Shown piece after piece: positions 13,016-23,966 of a stretch of DNA of 64,000 bases. The notes under the pieces were generated by a model. The model worked only from the letters and a program-made list of their open reading frames with translations. It did no database searches and was not told the origin of the DNA. Within the stretch, counting starts at the first letter, position 1. Each line of letters starts with the position of its first letter. The DNA lies in the NCBI RefSeq assembly GCF_014066305.1, contig NW_023501067.1, forward strand, positions 310,001 through 374,000. The letters run 5' to 3'. Made by a program: the position numbers and the translations under genes. Source of the DNA: Letharia columbiana. Its lineage: Eukaryota; Ascomycota; Lecanoromycetes; Lecanorales; Parmeliaceae.

Positions 13016-13639
13016 ACGCCAATGCTAGCAACGGCTCCAGTTTCTTTGATTATCCGAGCATAGCGGCCCATCCCAATGCTGGTCCCATCACCTCCCGGAA
13101 CCCTAACACTCCCTCCGCCGGAAGGCTCTTCGGGAATGTTTCACTTCATTAATTGGCTCTTTGAAGGAGGCAGCTTCACCCACGTACCTCAAATGTGCGC
13201 TGACCTACCAGTGCTTTTGAGATAAACCCAGAACTCAGCTACGACACATTTCACAGGGTTCCAGAGGTCTGGAAGTGACAAGGAAGAGGGCGTTAGGGAT
13301 CAGCACATTTGGATCTTCCTGCAGAAGGTGGTACACGAACACAATGCAAGTTCTTTTTCTAGAACCATGACAAAGTCAAAGGAAATAACCCAAACATTCT
13401 TCTCATACAACAAGAATCTCTCCCTTCCAAATCTCCCCCGTAGCCAAACACCATAACTCTTCCATTCCATTCTTCGATCTTCCCCAACCGTCGCCCAATA
13501 CAGGCGCCCGCACATTCCCCTCGACATGGCTCGGCAGTCGTCAAGACGTAATGTGCATTGCACAGAACCCCCCTCACATTCCCATTCCATTCCACAGCAC
13601 CTTCTCGCATCCCATTCCACAGCCCCGATCAAAGAAAAC
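13016..13639. other. Intergenic
   Basis: No supported gene. The minus-strand open frames here are compositionally odd and out of phase with the SDR remnant that begins immediately to the right. Confidence 0.4.
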
Positions 13640-13883
13640 GCCGACATTCGAAGCACCATCAATGCTCCGTCCGACCTGGACCCGCGTCTCCTTTCCCCGG
13701 GCTCCGGCAGGCTAGCGCTACGGCTTTGGCTCCCCGGGGTGACGAGTTTGAGTGCGGCTTCGAAGCCGAAGCCGCAGTTGCCACCAGGGACCTTGACGGT
13801 TTTGCCGGCGAGATGAGACGACCGTTGGGTTTGAGGGTGGGTGGGTTGAATTTGTCGCGTAGGGGGTTGTAGAAGAGAGCCAT
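13640..13883 (-). pseudogene. 5' remnant of a short-chain dehydrogenase
   Basis: From an ATG at 13883 the minus strand encodes MALFYNPLRDKFNPPTL in one frame. It then continues in a second frame with LAGKTVKVPGGNCGFGFEA and ALKLVT, and returns to the first frame for VALACRSPGKGDA. Together these match the N-terminal Rossmann segment of SDR enzymes (Gly-rich TGGNxGLG-type nucleotide loop, then the beta2 ACRS motif). The two frame changes, plus loss of everything after about 80 residues, make it a dead fragment. It is distinct from the longer SDR pseudogene at 15.1-16.2 kb. Family assignment rests on the Gly-rich loop and the ACRSP motif only. Confidence 0.6.
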
Positions 13884-15140
13884 GGCTACTGGATGAGCGG
13901 TAGATTGAGTGGAGGTGGAGGTAGAATGCTGGCAGCCGGGGAGATGGTGGTGAGAGGTGAGTAAGTCGAAGAGGGAATTAGGCGGTAATCCAGAGGAGTT
14001 GTGAGAGCGAATATGTGAGCTGAGGCGGTTGAGGAAGCTTAGACTTTAGAGTAGGGATATTTTGAACACTCAGAAGTATAGAAATTGTAGCGTGGAAAGG
14101 GCGAGGTAGGCGACGCCTTCTTGAGGGAAAAGTGTTGAACGGATAGGGGAGAAGAGGGAGAAGAGAGGAGACGTGGTACGGTAACCTGAATGGATTTCGA
14201 TAAGGGGGTCAATCAATAAATTTTGGTTGTTCTATGTTCGCAAAACCAGTCGAACATCTTGAGCTCGAAGCGAGTGACAAATGGCGAAATCGTGTCCAGC
14301 TCCTCTGAGGCCCCGGAAAAGATCGGAGTAAGAGACGTCCGAAACGGGTCACCAGTTTTCCATCAGCAAGGACCACCTCTGCACTTAATGATACTATCGT
14401 GTAGGAGTCCATAAAACCCTTCGTAGCGGCCGATGCCCCCCACCCCCTCCAAGAGCGGATCCTCTGAGGCCAACACAGGCACCGCTTGCTAAGGCTACAA
14501 AGTAGAAACCCTATCAGACAGGATCACTTGGGAGAACAGGATCTAGACTTACCGGAAGCCTTGCCCTGGCTCCATCAGTATGGAACAAGCTCTTGGTTGT
14601 ATGCACCACCGCTAACAGTGGCCGACTCTCCATCGCTGTCTATGGTGGTGATGTGAGGGCACGGATGTGGATCTTTATGCCGGTCCTGCGATTCTGCAAG
14701 CCTCGTGCGAGGAGTTTCGCCTCAAGGAGACTAGAAGCACTACCCGTGTGGAAGAGGCTGAAGGCGTAGACGGTAGATAAGGTAAAGTAGGTAGGTAACA
14801 TTTGACTCAGGTTGACATTATGGTCAGAAAAATAGTCGACGGGTAATTCACTCGACCGTGCCGCGTGTTTTGAAATAAATGCACCTCGTATTCTCGTTCG
14901 GCCTCGACTTCGGCTATGCGGGGTACGAGAGTATCAGATGCACGATCTCAGCATGCAATTTGGTTCCATTAAGGGTCATGCTATTTGATACCTTCACTGC
15001 CAGTATCAAGCAATGAGCAGAGCCAGTAGTCAGGAACGATGATATGGAGCCAAATCCTCTATAGCTGATACTTTGCATAAAGCACGAACTTGCAGCCACG
15101 TCAAATCTCTGTACCATACGGCTTCACAACTCTTTCATAC
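13884..15140. other. Intergenic
   Basis: No gene supported. A few short open frames on both strands have no recognisable motif. Confidence 0.4.
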
Positions 15141-16219
15141 TCAAATGTAAGTCTCGAGACTGTGATGCGTCTCTTTCTGTAAGACGTCAACGGTTTCGGT
15201 CCAAAGCTTCTTCTGGATCTTGGCACCTTCGGCTGAACGGACCCATGTCGAAGCACTAAGCCAAGTGTCAGTTTAGAATATCAGAGCAAAGCCGTAGGCT
15301 TTTCGGGCATCAGAGTAGTAGAGAGCGGTGTACAGAAAGAAGACGGGACGGCGAGAATTTACGGAATTTCTTTGCATTCACTCATATACCACCGTGGGTG
15401 GCCGCACCCTGGACAACCGCCGCATCCACAAGAGTTCTTCCGCCTTCCTCTGTCGTGCGTCCAAAGATAGCGGTGAATTTCTTCTCAGCTGCGTTTTTGT
15501 TCTCGCGATGAAGGCTGCTCTGCACCAGGCCGGGATTGACAGTGTTGACGATGATCTGCGTGGGGCTGACTTTGGCCACCAATTCACGTGCCCAGAGCAC
15601 ATTCAGCAACTTGGATACGTTGTTAGCGGTCCGGGTTGCCAAAGGTGCTCTTCTCGTCAAGTTTCTCAATTGTATTTGGGGCTGTACGCTCTTTGAACGG
15701 AGTCCACATGTGAACCTCTGAGGAAGTAATAGTTATACGGGAGGGTTTGCCGTATTTTGCAGCGGAAGCTCGAAGTGGAGGTTAAAGGAGGAGTAAGAGC
15801 AGTGCGGTGGCAGGATGATTGACTTGAATTGTTGTCTCATGCCCAGTGAGCTTGTTCTCCGTGTATTCCGGCTTCTTGACCCCGGCGTTGAGGAGGGCAA
15901 TGTCGAGGCGGTCGAGTTCTTGCGCGCGCTTTCCGAAAGCTATGACACTGGCGAAGACATCCATGTCGAGCTCCCAGACTTCGACGTTGCATGATGGGTT
16001 GGATTTGAGGAGGTCGGCCTTTGCCTCTTCGCGTTTGCAGAGAGTGCGAACGGCCATGACGACGCGGGCAACTTTGAAGCCCATCAACAGTCGAGTGGCC
16101 TCGAGCCCGATACCGACATTGGAGCCCGTAACCAAGATGGTCTGGCCGGACAGGTCCTAAGGGCGAGGAGGCTGGGGGTGCACCATCACTTGACGGTAGA
16201 CGAAGCCGAGGAAACCCAT
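15141..16219 (-). pseudogene. Short-chain dehydrogenase (retinol-dehydrogenase-like) pseudogene
   Basis: The minus strand preserves nearly a whole SDR. It starts at 16219 (MGFLGFVYRQ) and runs through VTGSNVGIGLEATR, LDIALLNAG and KLLNVLWARELVAK. Next come NTVNPGLVQS and GRTLVDAAV; a last exon at 15255-15141 follows a 107-nt intron (GTAAAT...CTTAG, 15362-15256) with AEGAKIQKKLWTETVDVL. Four lesions break it: an in-frame TAG at 16157-16159 before the nucleotide-binding strand; a TAA at 15782-15784; a one-base insertion near 15623 where a Tyr-x3-Lys active-site segment would be read; and a one-base loss near 15387. The enzyme would have been an NAD(P)-dependent oxidoreductase of unknown substrate. 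Its neighbours (MFS exporter, Zn2Cys6 regulator) are also broken, suggesting a dead functional cluster. Confidence 0.85.
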
Positions 16220-16494
16220 AGCTACTAATGGCGAGGAAGCAGATTGACTTGCACTTGACTTGACTATGGATAAAAATAGCGAGCGACTGATAGGAAGGGA
16301 AGATGGATGCTGATTAACGTTCACTTTTTTATGTTTCAGAGCTTTGCTAGGGGTCAAGGTGTCGGATTTGCTAGTGAGTTGCGAAAGTCAACGAAAGAGT
16401 AAGAAATTTGAAAGAGGTGTAGCTACGGGTGCAATAGAGTCAGCTGTTGTGGAGTGAGTGATGTAGCAAAGCATCATCCCGACTATCTTCACTG

Positions 16495-17398
16495 GTGCTT
16501 GCCCCTACTCTAGCATCAGGTCTGGGAGGCGCAGGAGACATCCAGACGGGCCAGCTGCTGCCTGCAGCCAAGCTCGATGAAGACGAGCAACCTTACACCT
16601 ACGTCGTACCCCCAAATGGAGAACCAGAATATCCCGCTGCTTGGAATTTGGCAATCATCACTATCGTTCTCTGTATGGCTATATTCCTCGTGGCTCTGGT
16701 TATTTTCTTCACATTTCCATGCTTACCCTTTACAAACCACTCTTCCGGCAGGATACCACCATAGTCGCCGGAGCCATCCAACCATCACAGTCACTTCAAA
16801 GTCCTAGACGACGATACGCTGCTTCTCTCTCATTTCCAGCCAAAAGGTATAAACCAAACGACAGCATTCAGTGGGATGGTACAGAAGTGCATACCTGCTC
16901 ACCATCTGCGGCTTCCAGCTTGCGTTTGGCAATGCTATTGTATTTTCTCAATCAAGTCCGTCTTTCTGTCGGCAATCAGAATCTCTGAGTTGGGATCTTT
17001 GATTTACGGAGTCGCCCCGACATCGACAGCTCTTTGGTTTGGGAAGCGGGCTTGGGATAAACCAACCGCTGATGGCGGCGCAAACGGTCCTTGCACTCGA
17101 CGACGTCTCCATCGGCACTGCCAGCGTCATCTATTCCCGGACGCTCGGGGACGCCATCTTCATCGCGGCAGGCCAGAACATCTTCACAAATGAGTTGCTC
17201 TAGAGTCTCCACACAACCGTGCCGCAACTTGATCCCGCCGTTATTCTGGCTACGGGCGCAACGGAGCTGAGGTCAATCGTTCATCCGGATTTCGTTCACG
17301 CTGTGATCGTGGCTTACAATGGCGCTTTGGTCCGTGTGTTCGATCTGGCCGTAAGCCTGGCTTGTCTTATCATAGTAGGCTCGCTGGGTATGCAATAG
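16495..17398 (+). pseudogene. MFS exporter (AflT/TRI12-like) pseudogene, centre deleted
   Basis: The 5' part encodes a hydrophilic N-terminus followed by AAWNLAIITIVLCMAIFLVAL, the first helix of DHA2-type toxin or drug efflux MFS porters. Frame changes follow within about 20 codons, with TIVAGAI and FQLAFGNAIVFSIKSVF appearing in other frames (helices 1-3). The sequence then jumps to the C-terminal end of the same family: GLGINQPLMAAQTVLALDD, GTASVIY, AAGQNIFTNELL, ATGATELRS and AVIVAYNGALV, with a TAG after NELL and a terminal TAG at 17396-17398. Roughly 300 residues covering helices 4 to 11 or so are absent. The start shown is only where homology begins; the true ATG was not located. Confidence 0.75.
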
Positions 17399-17549
17399 AG
17401 GTCTGTGAAGGAGACGAAGGGTGGAGCTGTGACTTTGGATCCCCTGGGAAGGTGTGAGAGGTCCTATCACTGATTCAGTCAGGCTCGTAAATGAGAGGAG
17501 GAATGGACATGAGACCAATACTGGTGTTTCGGAGACTCTTGTACGTGCG

Positions 17550-20296
17550 CTAGCAGTCATTCTGTGAATCAGGAGCACCGTCGCTAGAGTCAGCAGCGTT
17601 GCTGAGAGAGCCAGAGTCGTTGAGTAGAAAAGCGCCGCGGTAACCGAGGTTCCAATCAGCGAGGCTGGGTGTGATCTTAGACATGTCCAGGCATCCCACG
17701 TTGCCCCAGCCACTGGTACCATTGAGCAATTGCCAGTCCTGGCTTGGATGAGACGGCTGCGAGTAAGGAGGCATGATCGGCAAGTTAGAAACTTCGTCGG
17801 TGCCGACCGTATGTGAGGAAGATTGCAAGGACGCGACCGGAAGATCTTCGTTCCATTGAGGACTGTAGCCGTTCTTGTAATGTCGATACTTGTCACGAGT
17901 GTCTCCAGAACCTTAACGCCAGCCCTGGCGATCGAGCCGACCTCACTGAGCATCTTCAGTCGCGCCACAGCGTCTTCAATCTTCTTACGCCCTTGTTTCC
18001 ACTGGTCGTCATCTGCTAACGAACTGCCGCGGGACACGCCTGAAGCAGACGAGCCTTGCGTGCCCTCCTTTTGTTTTGCCGATGTCAGGGTTCATAAGGC
18101 ACACCCCAGTAGGACTGCCGGCTCCAGCGTAAAAAAGCTTAGTAGGAAAAATCGATTATGCTTGCCTCCCATGAGCGTGTGCAACCTTCCAACACTTTCC
18201 AGCATCTCTATAGTCACATCAAGTAGAGATGCTCTGTGTTCGGCTACTAATTTTCTATCGGACGGGGACCAAGTCCGCGTCTGGTCTAGCGACTGAAGGA
18301 TAACGGGTCTCAGCAGCGAGCACATGGTCGCAAAGACGCTAATTCTGAACATCTTCCTCTGCCGTTTCAGGTTGGGAAGTTCATCGTCCCACTTTTCATA
18401 AGCGGCATGGAGTTTGAACGCAGGCGGTAGTTTTTCAATGATTTCTCCCTGTAGTCGTCTAATATGTTTGTCGATGATGACAGGATCTGTTGACGGTTTC
18501 CCATGATTCGATGTAAGCAGATCGAAGGCGATCTTTGTAAGCTCAATCTGAAGTCTGCGCTCGCAAAATACATTCGGCGCGTTGACGTCCGAGATCTGAG
18601 AGCCAATGACACCGTTAGGAAGGGAGACAGTACAGTGTCGCTCGGGGATCAGAGGCCACCTGCCCAGTATAACGGACATGAATCTATATTCGTAAATTAG
18701 CACCGGCTACTCTTCCTATCCATACGCTATCATCATTTGCGAAAGGTCGCGTTCATCATTGGAGTCGGACGCGAAATCTTCAAGATAGGGAAAGAAACAA
18801 GGTACGGAACTCTTTAGGGCAATTGAGAAGGGGCCACTAACCAATCCCAGAGGAACAGATTCCAATAGGTTCTCTTTCCCATCTCAACCTCGTTTTCACT
18901 CGTAAGGCTCCCACTCCCCTTTGGTAGTTCCACGTGTAGTCCTAGCTCATGCGCTTCCCGTATAGCTTCGCTCAATACATCCCAACTCTCCTTCATCCGT
19001 CCTTCATTTTTCAGATAGCATGCGCGGAAGAACAGTTCGTGAACTCTAAGAATCGAAGGCGGGTTTGCCTTCATTGTAGGTGATTGACTAAGAGCGATAG
19101 CCGTGGCATCGCATTGTTCACGGATGGTGCACAAAGACTTCCCTAAGATTGTGTCCGCCGTGTAGTTTTGCGAAGGAAGGAACTGGGCGCTGTAGGAGCA
19201 AAGACGAAGAAGCAACACGGCAAACTCCAGATTATCCACACTTTGGTAGGGACGAGACCACCATTCATTGTAGCGGTCAAGGAACGTGGTTAAGTAGACC
19301 AGTTCGTAGATCCAATTCGCTTCACCAAAGAAGTGCTGTATGAGGATATCCGTCACGGAACGCTCTGGTATCTTCTTGAGCAGCGCGGTCAATTCGGGCG
19401 TCACCAGCACGCTTTTGGGACTATCGAGCCGTGGGTCGGATTCGTCGTCTTGAAATAATTCTATCTGCATAATCAATCAGTTCAGAAAGTGCTCTAGACA
19501 TGCTGATCAAACTAAGCAAATGGGATGCCACGTAGGTGGGTATTGACGGTTTCTAGATATCCAAGCAGGTTGTCGGCGTTGTGATTTAGATAGCCTAGCC
19601 CGTCGAGCAACTTTCGGGCGCTAGGTCCGGTGTTTGAGGCAGGTCGGGATGGCTGTAGGCCAGGAGAAGAACGAGTCCTCGACCCCTGTGTATTCGAATC
19701 GCCCTCGTCAGAGGCATCGTTCATCGGTGTATTATCGCTGAGTGGGATGACCATTAGCGTCTAGGTCCAGGTGCAATGTTATGCACTTGGGACACAATGA
19801 AAGGCGGCGTACTTACCTTGCTTATCTCCTTGAGACTCCGCCTTGGATACAGCTCTTGCTTCGACTCCATGAGCAGGAGTCTTGGACGTATTAAATTTAC
19901 ATCAGTGGCCGAGTTCCGGTCGGGACAATAACGGCACGGCCAATCACGGTCACACCGTTGGTTGAGTTGATGTTGTCAGCAGAGAACATGGGTTGTAAAG
20001 CGCAGTGGTACGGCCACAGTGGTTCGGCAATCTGTATTCGGGAGTTTATTCGACTTGAGCACCAGTAGAGACAGAATGGTGAACTAGGGAGGTAGCTCCC
20101 GGCCTCGGTGCCTTTGTAGCGAGAGAGCAGTCAATGGAGATGTTTTGTGTCAGCGTACCTTTTGTTTCCTCCGATAGCACTCAACACAGGAAGCTTTGAG
20201 CCGGTTCTTCGACTGCTTGATTGCTATCGCTGACGCTGGCGGAGCGTGGTGGTTTGACCCTTGCCGGGCAGGCTTGGTGGATGCCATGGATGGCAT
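17550..20296 (-). pseudogene. Zn2Cys6 transcription factor pseudogene
   Basis: Minus strand. Exon 20296-20159 carries the first half of the zinc cluster (CVECYRRKQK). The second half (CDRDWPCRYC) begins at 19954, after an intron with a GTACGC donor and a perfect GCTGAC branch, but the acceptor reads GG instead of AG. One missing base just after Asp-Thr/Asp downstream shifts the frame exactly where the sixth cysteine would be read. Further exons (19754-19512, 19460-18835, 18695-18090, 18080-17550 approximately) encode a fungal_trans-like middle domain: YNEWWSRPYQSVDNLEF, LFFRACYLKNEGRMKESW and AHELGLH. Further lesions: no usable donor near 19515; TGA in place of a Trp codon at the 18.70/18.84-kb junction; TGA at 18092-18094 unless hidden by a weak intron; a one-base loss near 17853. 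It would have been a pathway-specific regulator next to the broken MFS and SDR genes. Confidence 0.8.
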
Positions 20297-21139
20297 AGAT
20301 GGCCAGTCTGTGGGGATTTTCTTAGGTACTCTGACCTTGACTACTTGGAGTCTGCCGTGCTTTAGCTGAAAGGAATGGTGACGCTGGGGATAGATCGCTG
20401 GTTACCTCAGACCTCAATATCAATATCGTATCTCACTCAGCCTCGCATTGGTGGCCTTGTTAAGCTGGTCTGATGCCTGGGCCACGACTGTGGCTGTGGC
20501 CGTGGCTGAGGTAGGTGAATCAAGGTACCGCTCAGAGGGCCGAGAATTTCTTTTTACACTCGGGGGACTCGAATGGTACACTGCTATAATGTGGGATATT
20601 ATGTGAAAGAGAAAATAGGCTTGAGAGATTATGACCTAGGGAGAGTGTCACACCTGGTTGAGTACTGACTATGTAGCGTGGTAAAATCTGGGATGATAAA
20701 GGCGAAGTTTCATAGATCTTATGCAGACTGGTCACCCGGGCGTGTCACGGAGGTCGAACCTCAAGGTGACTATTGAAGCCTGGAAAGATCGAGTCACGTT
20801 TCATTTGATTCAGTAGGGAGAAGTGTGCCGCAAACATTGAAGCAGAACCGTTATGAAAGGTCCTATCCCTTAGAGAATTTGGAGCTCGTGAGGAAACGTC
20901 GCATTTTATTCACAGACCCCTATCTTTCCAATCGACTACCGTTGTCTGGTACTGTGAACAAAGTCCCGGATACGTCGCTCAATACATAGGCAGACATCCC
21001 TCCAGCTCACGCGCAAGCATTGTCACAAAGCCCGGGAAGTAGAGACCGAGTGGCTATCATTTCCTCTGTGCGCTAACAGTTAGCTCTGGCCTCCAGATGA
21101 TTAGCCCGACTCATATTAGGCGTAGATGGGGTTCCGTAC
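20297..21139. other. Intergenic
   Basis: Former promoter side of the dead regulator and 3' flank of the BTB gene. No gene or repeat recognised. Confidence 0.45.
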
Positions 21140-21873
21140 TCACGCGACACTCATCCAGTATTGGTGTAAGTCCCAGCTAAACTCCGGAACCTCGAGCAAC
21201 ACCTTTTGAAATGACGCCTTCACGTCGTCGTGAAGGAAGTGGGAAGGATGCGTTTTGAACTTCACCAGGGCCGCATCTCGCAGATTCCGATCAGAGTCAG
21301 GCGTTGATGAGTAGACAATGGGGATACTCTCTACCAGCCCTAGTCGGTCCTTGGGCTTGGCCTTGGTGGCGAGCTTGAAGTTCACGAGCGCTGTGTCCTT
21401 GAGTACAGAGAGGTCGTACTTGTCCCCGAGTGCATACATCCCGGCATGGAGTTGATAGCCAGATTTCCAGTCCTGAGCATCCTCTATCGCATCGAAGTCT
21501 GCGTAGGTGCCGTGGTAAAGGCAGTGTATCATCCTCGACACGAGAGAAAAACCGTCGGCGGTGAGATCAATGGTATTTGTTGAGGACTCCTGTTACTTCA
21601 TCAGCTCCCTGTGTTCATCAGAACAGGACTCTGAAAGGTCATAAATACCATAAAGCCGTTTGAGCAAGTTGCATGGAAGACCTTTGATTGAGAGCAGACG
21701 ATGATCTTATGGACCATAAATTCGCTGTTGCCGCAAATGATTTTCAGATCCGTGTAAAGTCCAGCTTCGTATGCTCTGTTAGGACAGTGAGCTAATGCTA
21801 GGAATTATATGGAACAAGTTGAGTACTTTTGAATGGCCGCAGGAAACACAAATGGGAAGATATGACTTGACAT
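21140..21873 (-). CDS. BTB/POZ domain protein, short form
   Basis: Minus-strand exons 21873-21827, 21775-21649 and 21589-21140 join across 51- and 59-nt introns and give 207 aa. The BTB core reads YTDLKIICGNSEFMVHKIIV, then VFHATCSNGF, then IDLTADGFSLVSRMIHCLY and MYALGDKYDLSVLKDTALVNF. The conserved TPDSDRNLRDAALV and PEFSWDLHQYW segments place it with the two BTB genes at 9.1 and 12.0 kb. It lacks their C-terminal Cys pairs. The terminal codons overlap a consensus GTGAGT donor at about 21144, so a further short 3' exon may exist (for example after the acceptor at about 21086); the exact C-terminus is therefore uncertain. Confidence 0.78.
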
Positions 21874-22129
21874 GATTGTGTGGGCGCTGGGTGTCGTGGT
21901 GTGGGTGAAAGGTGACCGTGAGTCCAAAGAGTAGGCCCGGCAGTGGCGGGTAAATGAACTGGTAAGTATAAAGATATCGATTCACTTGAAATAACAGGAA
22001 TTGACGAGACGGGCTATTTATTTAGTAGTTAAGATCACTCAGACGTTATATCAGCTTACGGGTTCTCTTTTCTGTTCTTGTCATGTCAGTACTACCTTGC
22101 ATATCATGCGAAGAGTTGATACTTCCTCC

Positions 22130-23352
22130 TCAGTCACCTTCATCATGCACCATAATCCCATCCTCAGTGACTCTAAATGAGAATCCACCTCCACCCTTCA
22201 ATTCCCTAATACCCTCCCTCACCTCCTCCCTCCACCCCTCATTTCCCCACCAGTTGATCCAACCAGAGAAACCACTCTTTTCTACCGCTTCCCACCTTTG
22301 CGCTCCTTCCCTCTTAGCCTCCTCTGCACTCAAGTCAGGCCCAAACTTCGACACTCTGTCTTTCACGACAACTACCTTGGTCGTGCAGAAGTTGTTCCAC
22401 AAAGACGGAAGATGAGGACGCAAAGCCGCATGTCCGGCTACTGAACTGACAGGGGCTAGGCCCCAGTTTGTAGCCACAATGGGGCAGGAGAAGAGGTGCT
22501 GGACATGACGCAGCGAAGAGATAAGGTTGTGGTAACGCTCAAGGAATAGAGAGTTGTTTGCCTTTTCGGCGTGGTTGGAGGCCGGCAACCCAGTTCCCTC
22601 GTCAGCGTCTAAGCGGTCTTGCCAGAGGAAGGCGCTGAGGTCGTTAATGGCTAAGAGACCAAGGGGACGATTGGCGGAGAAGTGAGTTGAAGGCGAGGAG
22701 AGGAGAAATGATGGCAAGGCAGCCAAAGTAGATAAGAGGGAGGAAGATGATTGGGGATGGAAGATGTGGAGATGGGTGAAAGAGTCCGAGATCAGAGACG
22801 AGATCTCCTGTTCGGGCAATGTCAAAGAAGACCTAGAGCATATTGAGGAGATATGATTATGCATGAGATGGTGAAGCCGTAGAACCGAAAATCTCCCAGA
22901 CAGATCAAGGAGGACAACAGCATTGCCCTTTCCATTGATGGGCTCATCTTTATGCTCTACTGGTAATAGAGATAGTAAGATGATTTGGTAAAGTAGTTGT
23001 GTTTTCCCAGAGCATGCCGCAGCATCGGCGATTTCTATGACGGGTAGTGGCTTCTCCTTCGGCGGAGGAGCTGGCCCTTCTTGCTGAACAGACCATTGAG
23101 TCTGGTAATGTTGCTGTTGCCGGGTTGGAGGAGGGTTCTGGAAGACGTCGAGGAGCCTATCGAGGGGTGGAAACCCAAGGGAAGGACCGGAATTGGCATC
23201 GAGCTCTCGTAATGCGCGCAGAAGCTGGAGAATGTCAGTCTTCGATCTCGATGTAATCATGTAGGAGGTGTTAAGTGCTCTCCACACACCTCATCCAAAC
23301 ACTCCACCTTCACTTCTCCCAGCAAATCTCTGCCGAGTCCTTCTACACTCAT
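22130..23352 (-). CDS. RAD51 paralogue, XRCC2-like DNA repair ATPase
   Basis: Exons 23352-23290 and 23224-22130 on the minus strand (65-nt intron, GTGTGT donor, CTGAC branch, CTCCAG acceptor) encode 385 aa. The short first exon supplies MSVEGLGRDLLGEV and joins in phase 0. A RecA-type core is visible. The Walker A region is IEIADAAACSGKTQLLYQI: the usual glycines are replaced but GKT is kept. The Walker B region is LGLLAINDLSAFLW, matching the DSLSAFYW signature of XRCC2-type proteins. A later IVATNWGLAP strand resembles the beta strand after Walker B. XRCC2 works with other RAD51 paralogues to assist RAD51 loading in homologous recombination. The assignment to XRCC2 rather than another paralogue rests on the Walker B motif. 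The gene is divergent from SOM1 with only 97 bp between the start codons. Confidence 0.8.
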
Positions 23353-23449
23353 AGTTGCTCAAGAACAATAGCGTTTCCATAAACCGATCAGTCCATAGTG
23401 CTTCAGGCCTTCCCTTCATACTTTAAGAAACGAGAGGAGAGGCTCGAGC

Positions 23450-23771
23450 ATGACGCCACCCATCGAGGCTTTCCCGGTATCAGAGCTTGAGGACCGGATC
23501 AATGTTCAATCGAACAATCGGCGGAAGAAAGGAGGAGACATTGACCTTCGCAAATGCGAATTGCTGGAGTTGATTCAGTATGAGTGCCGTCTCCAAGGAA
23601 GCAAGGAGGACCGACGATCGGTCATCCAATGTGCACCACTGGTCAAGCTGTTTCGAAGGTAGACAACATCGTAGCCTCGATTCTACAAATGGCTGATCAC
23701 GACTGGCTTATAGGTGCGCCGGCGGTCTTATGGTAGAGACTACGGCTTGGGATGGCGAGAATCTGAATTGA
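23450..23771 (+). CDS. SOM1: Mitochondrial inner membrane peptidase-associated protein Som1
   Basis: Two exons, 23450-23658 and 23714-23771, separated by a 55-nt intron (GTAGAC...TATAG), encode 88 aa. The family pattern is clear: Pro-rich N-terminus, a KKGGDIDLRKCELLELIQYEC helix with paired cysteines, PKEDRR-like SKEDRRSVIQC, the PLVKLFRRC motif split by the intron, and a short C-terminus ending METTAWD-like (VETTAWDGENLN). Som1 supports the Imp1/Imp2 peptidase that matures proteins sorted to the mitochondrial intermembrane space. The small size and the cysteine pattern fit the family. Divergent from the XRCC2-like gene, sharing a very short intergenic promoter. Confidence 0.88.
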
Positions 23772-23966
23772 CGTTGGAAGAGGGCAGTAGCAAGTACCCA
23801 ATTTTGGAAAGTTTTCAATTGTTGTAGAGGGGTCACAGACGCATTGCAAATATTCTACAGGAGCAATGGACCAAGATTAATGCTATTTGAGTATATCTGC
23901 GCCTGGGGGTATCATATCTACACCAAATGACGCCGCGCAATGCTTCCAAATGTGACCGCGCATGCC

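Noticed and set aside
18092..18140. Possible weak intron (donor GTGCCT) hiding the TGA in the regulator
   Set aside because: It would keep the frame and contains CTGAC, but the donor is poor and the gene has several other lesions, so it does not rescue the gene.
22083..22415. Plus-strand Pro/Ser-rich open frame
   Set aside because: Antisense shadow of the XRCC2-like gene.
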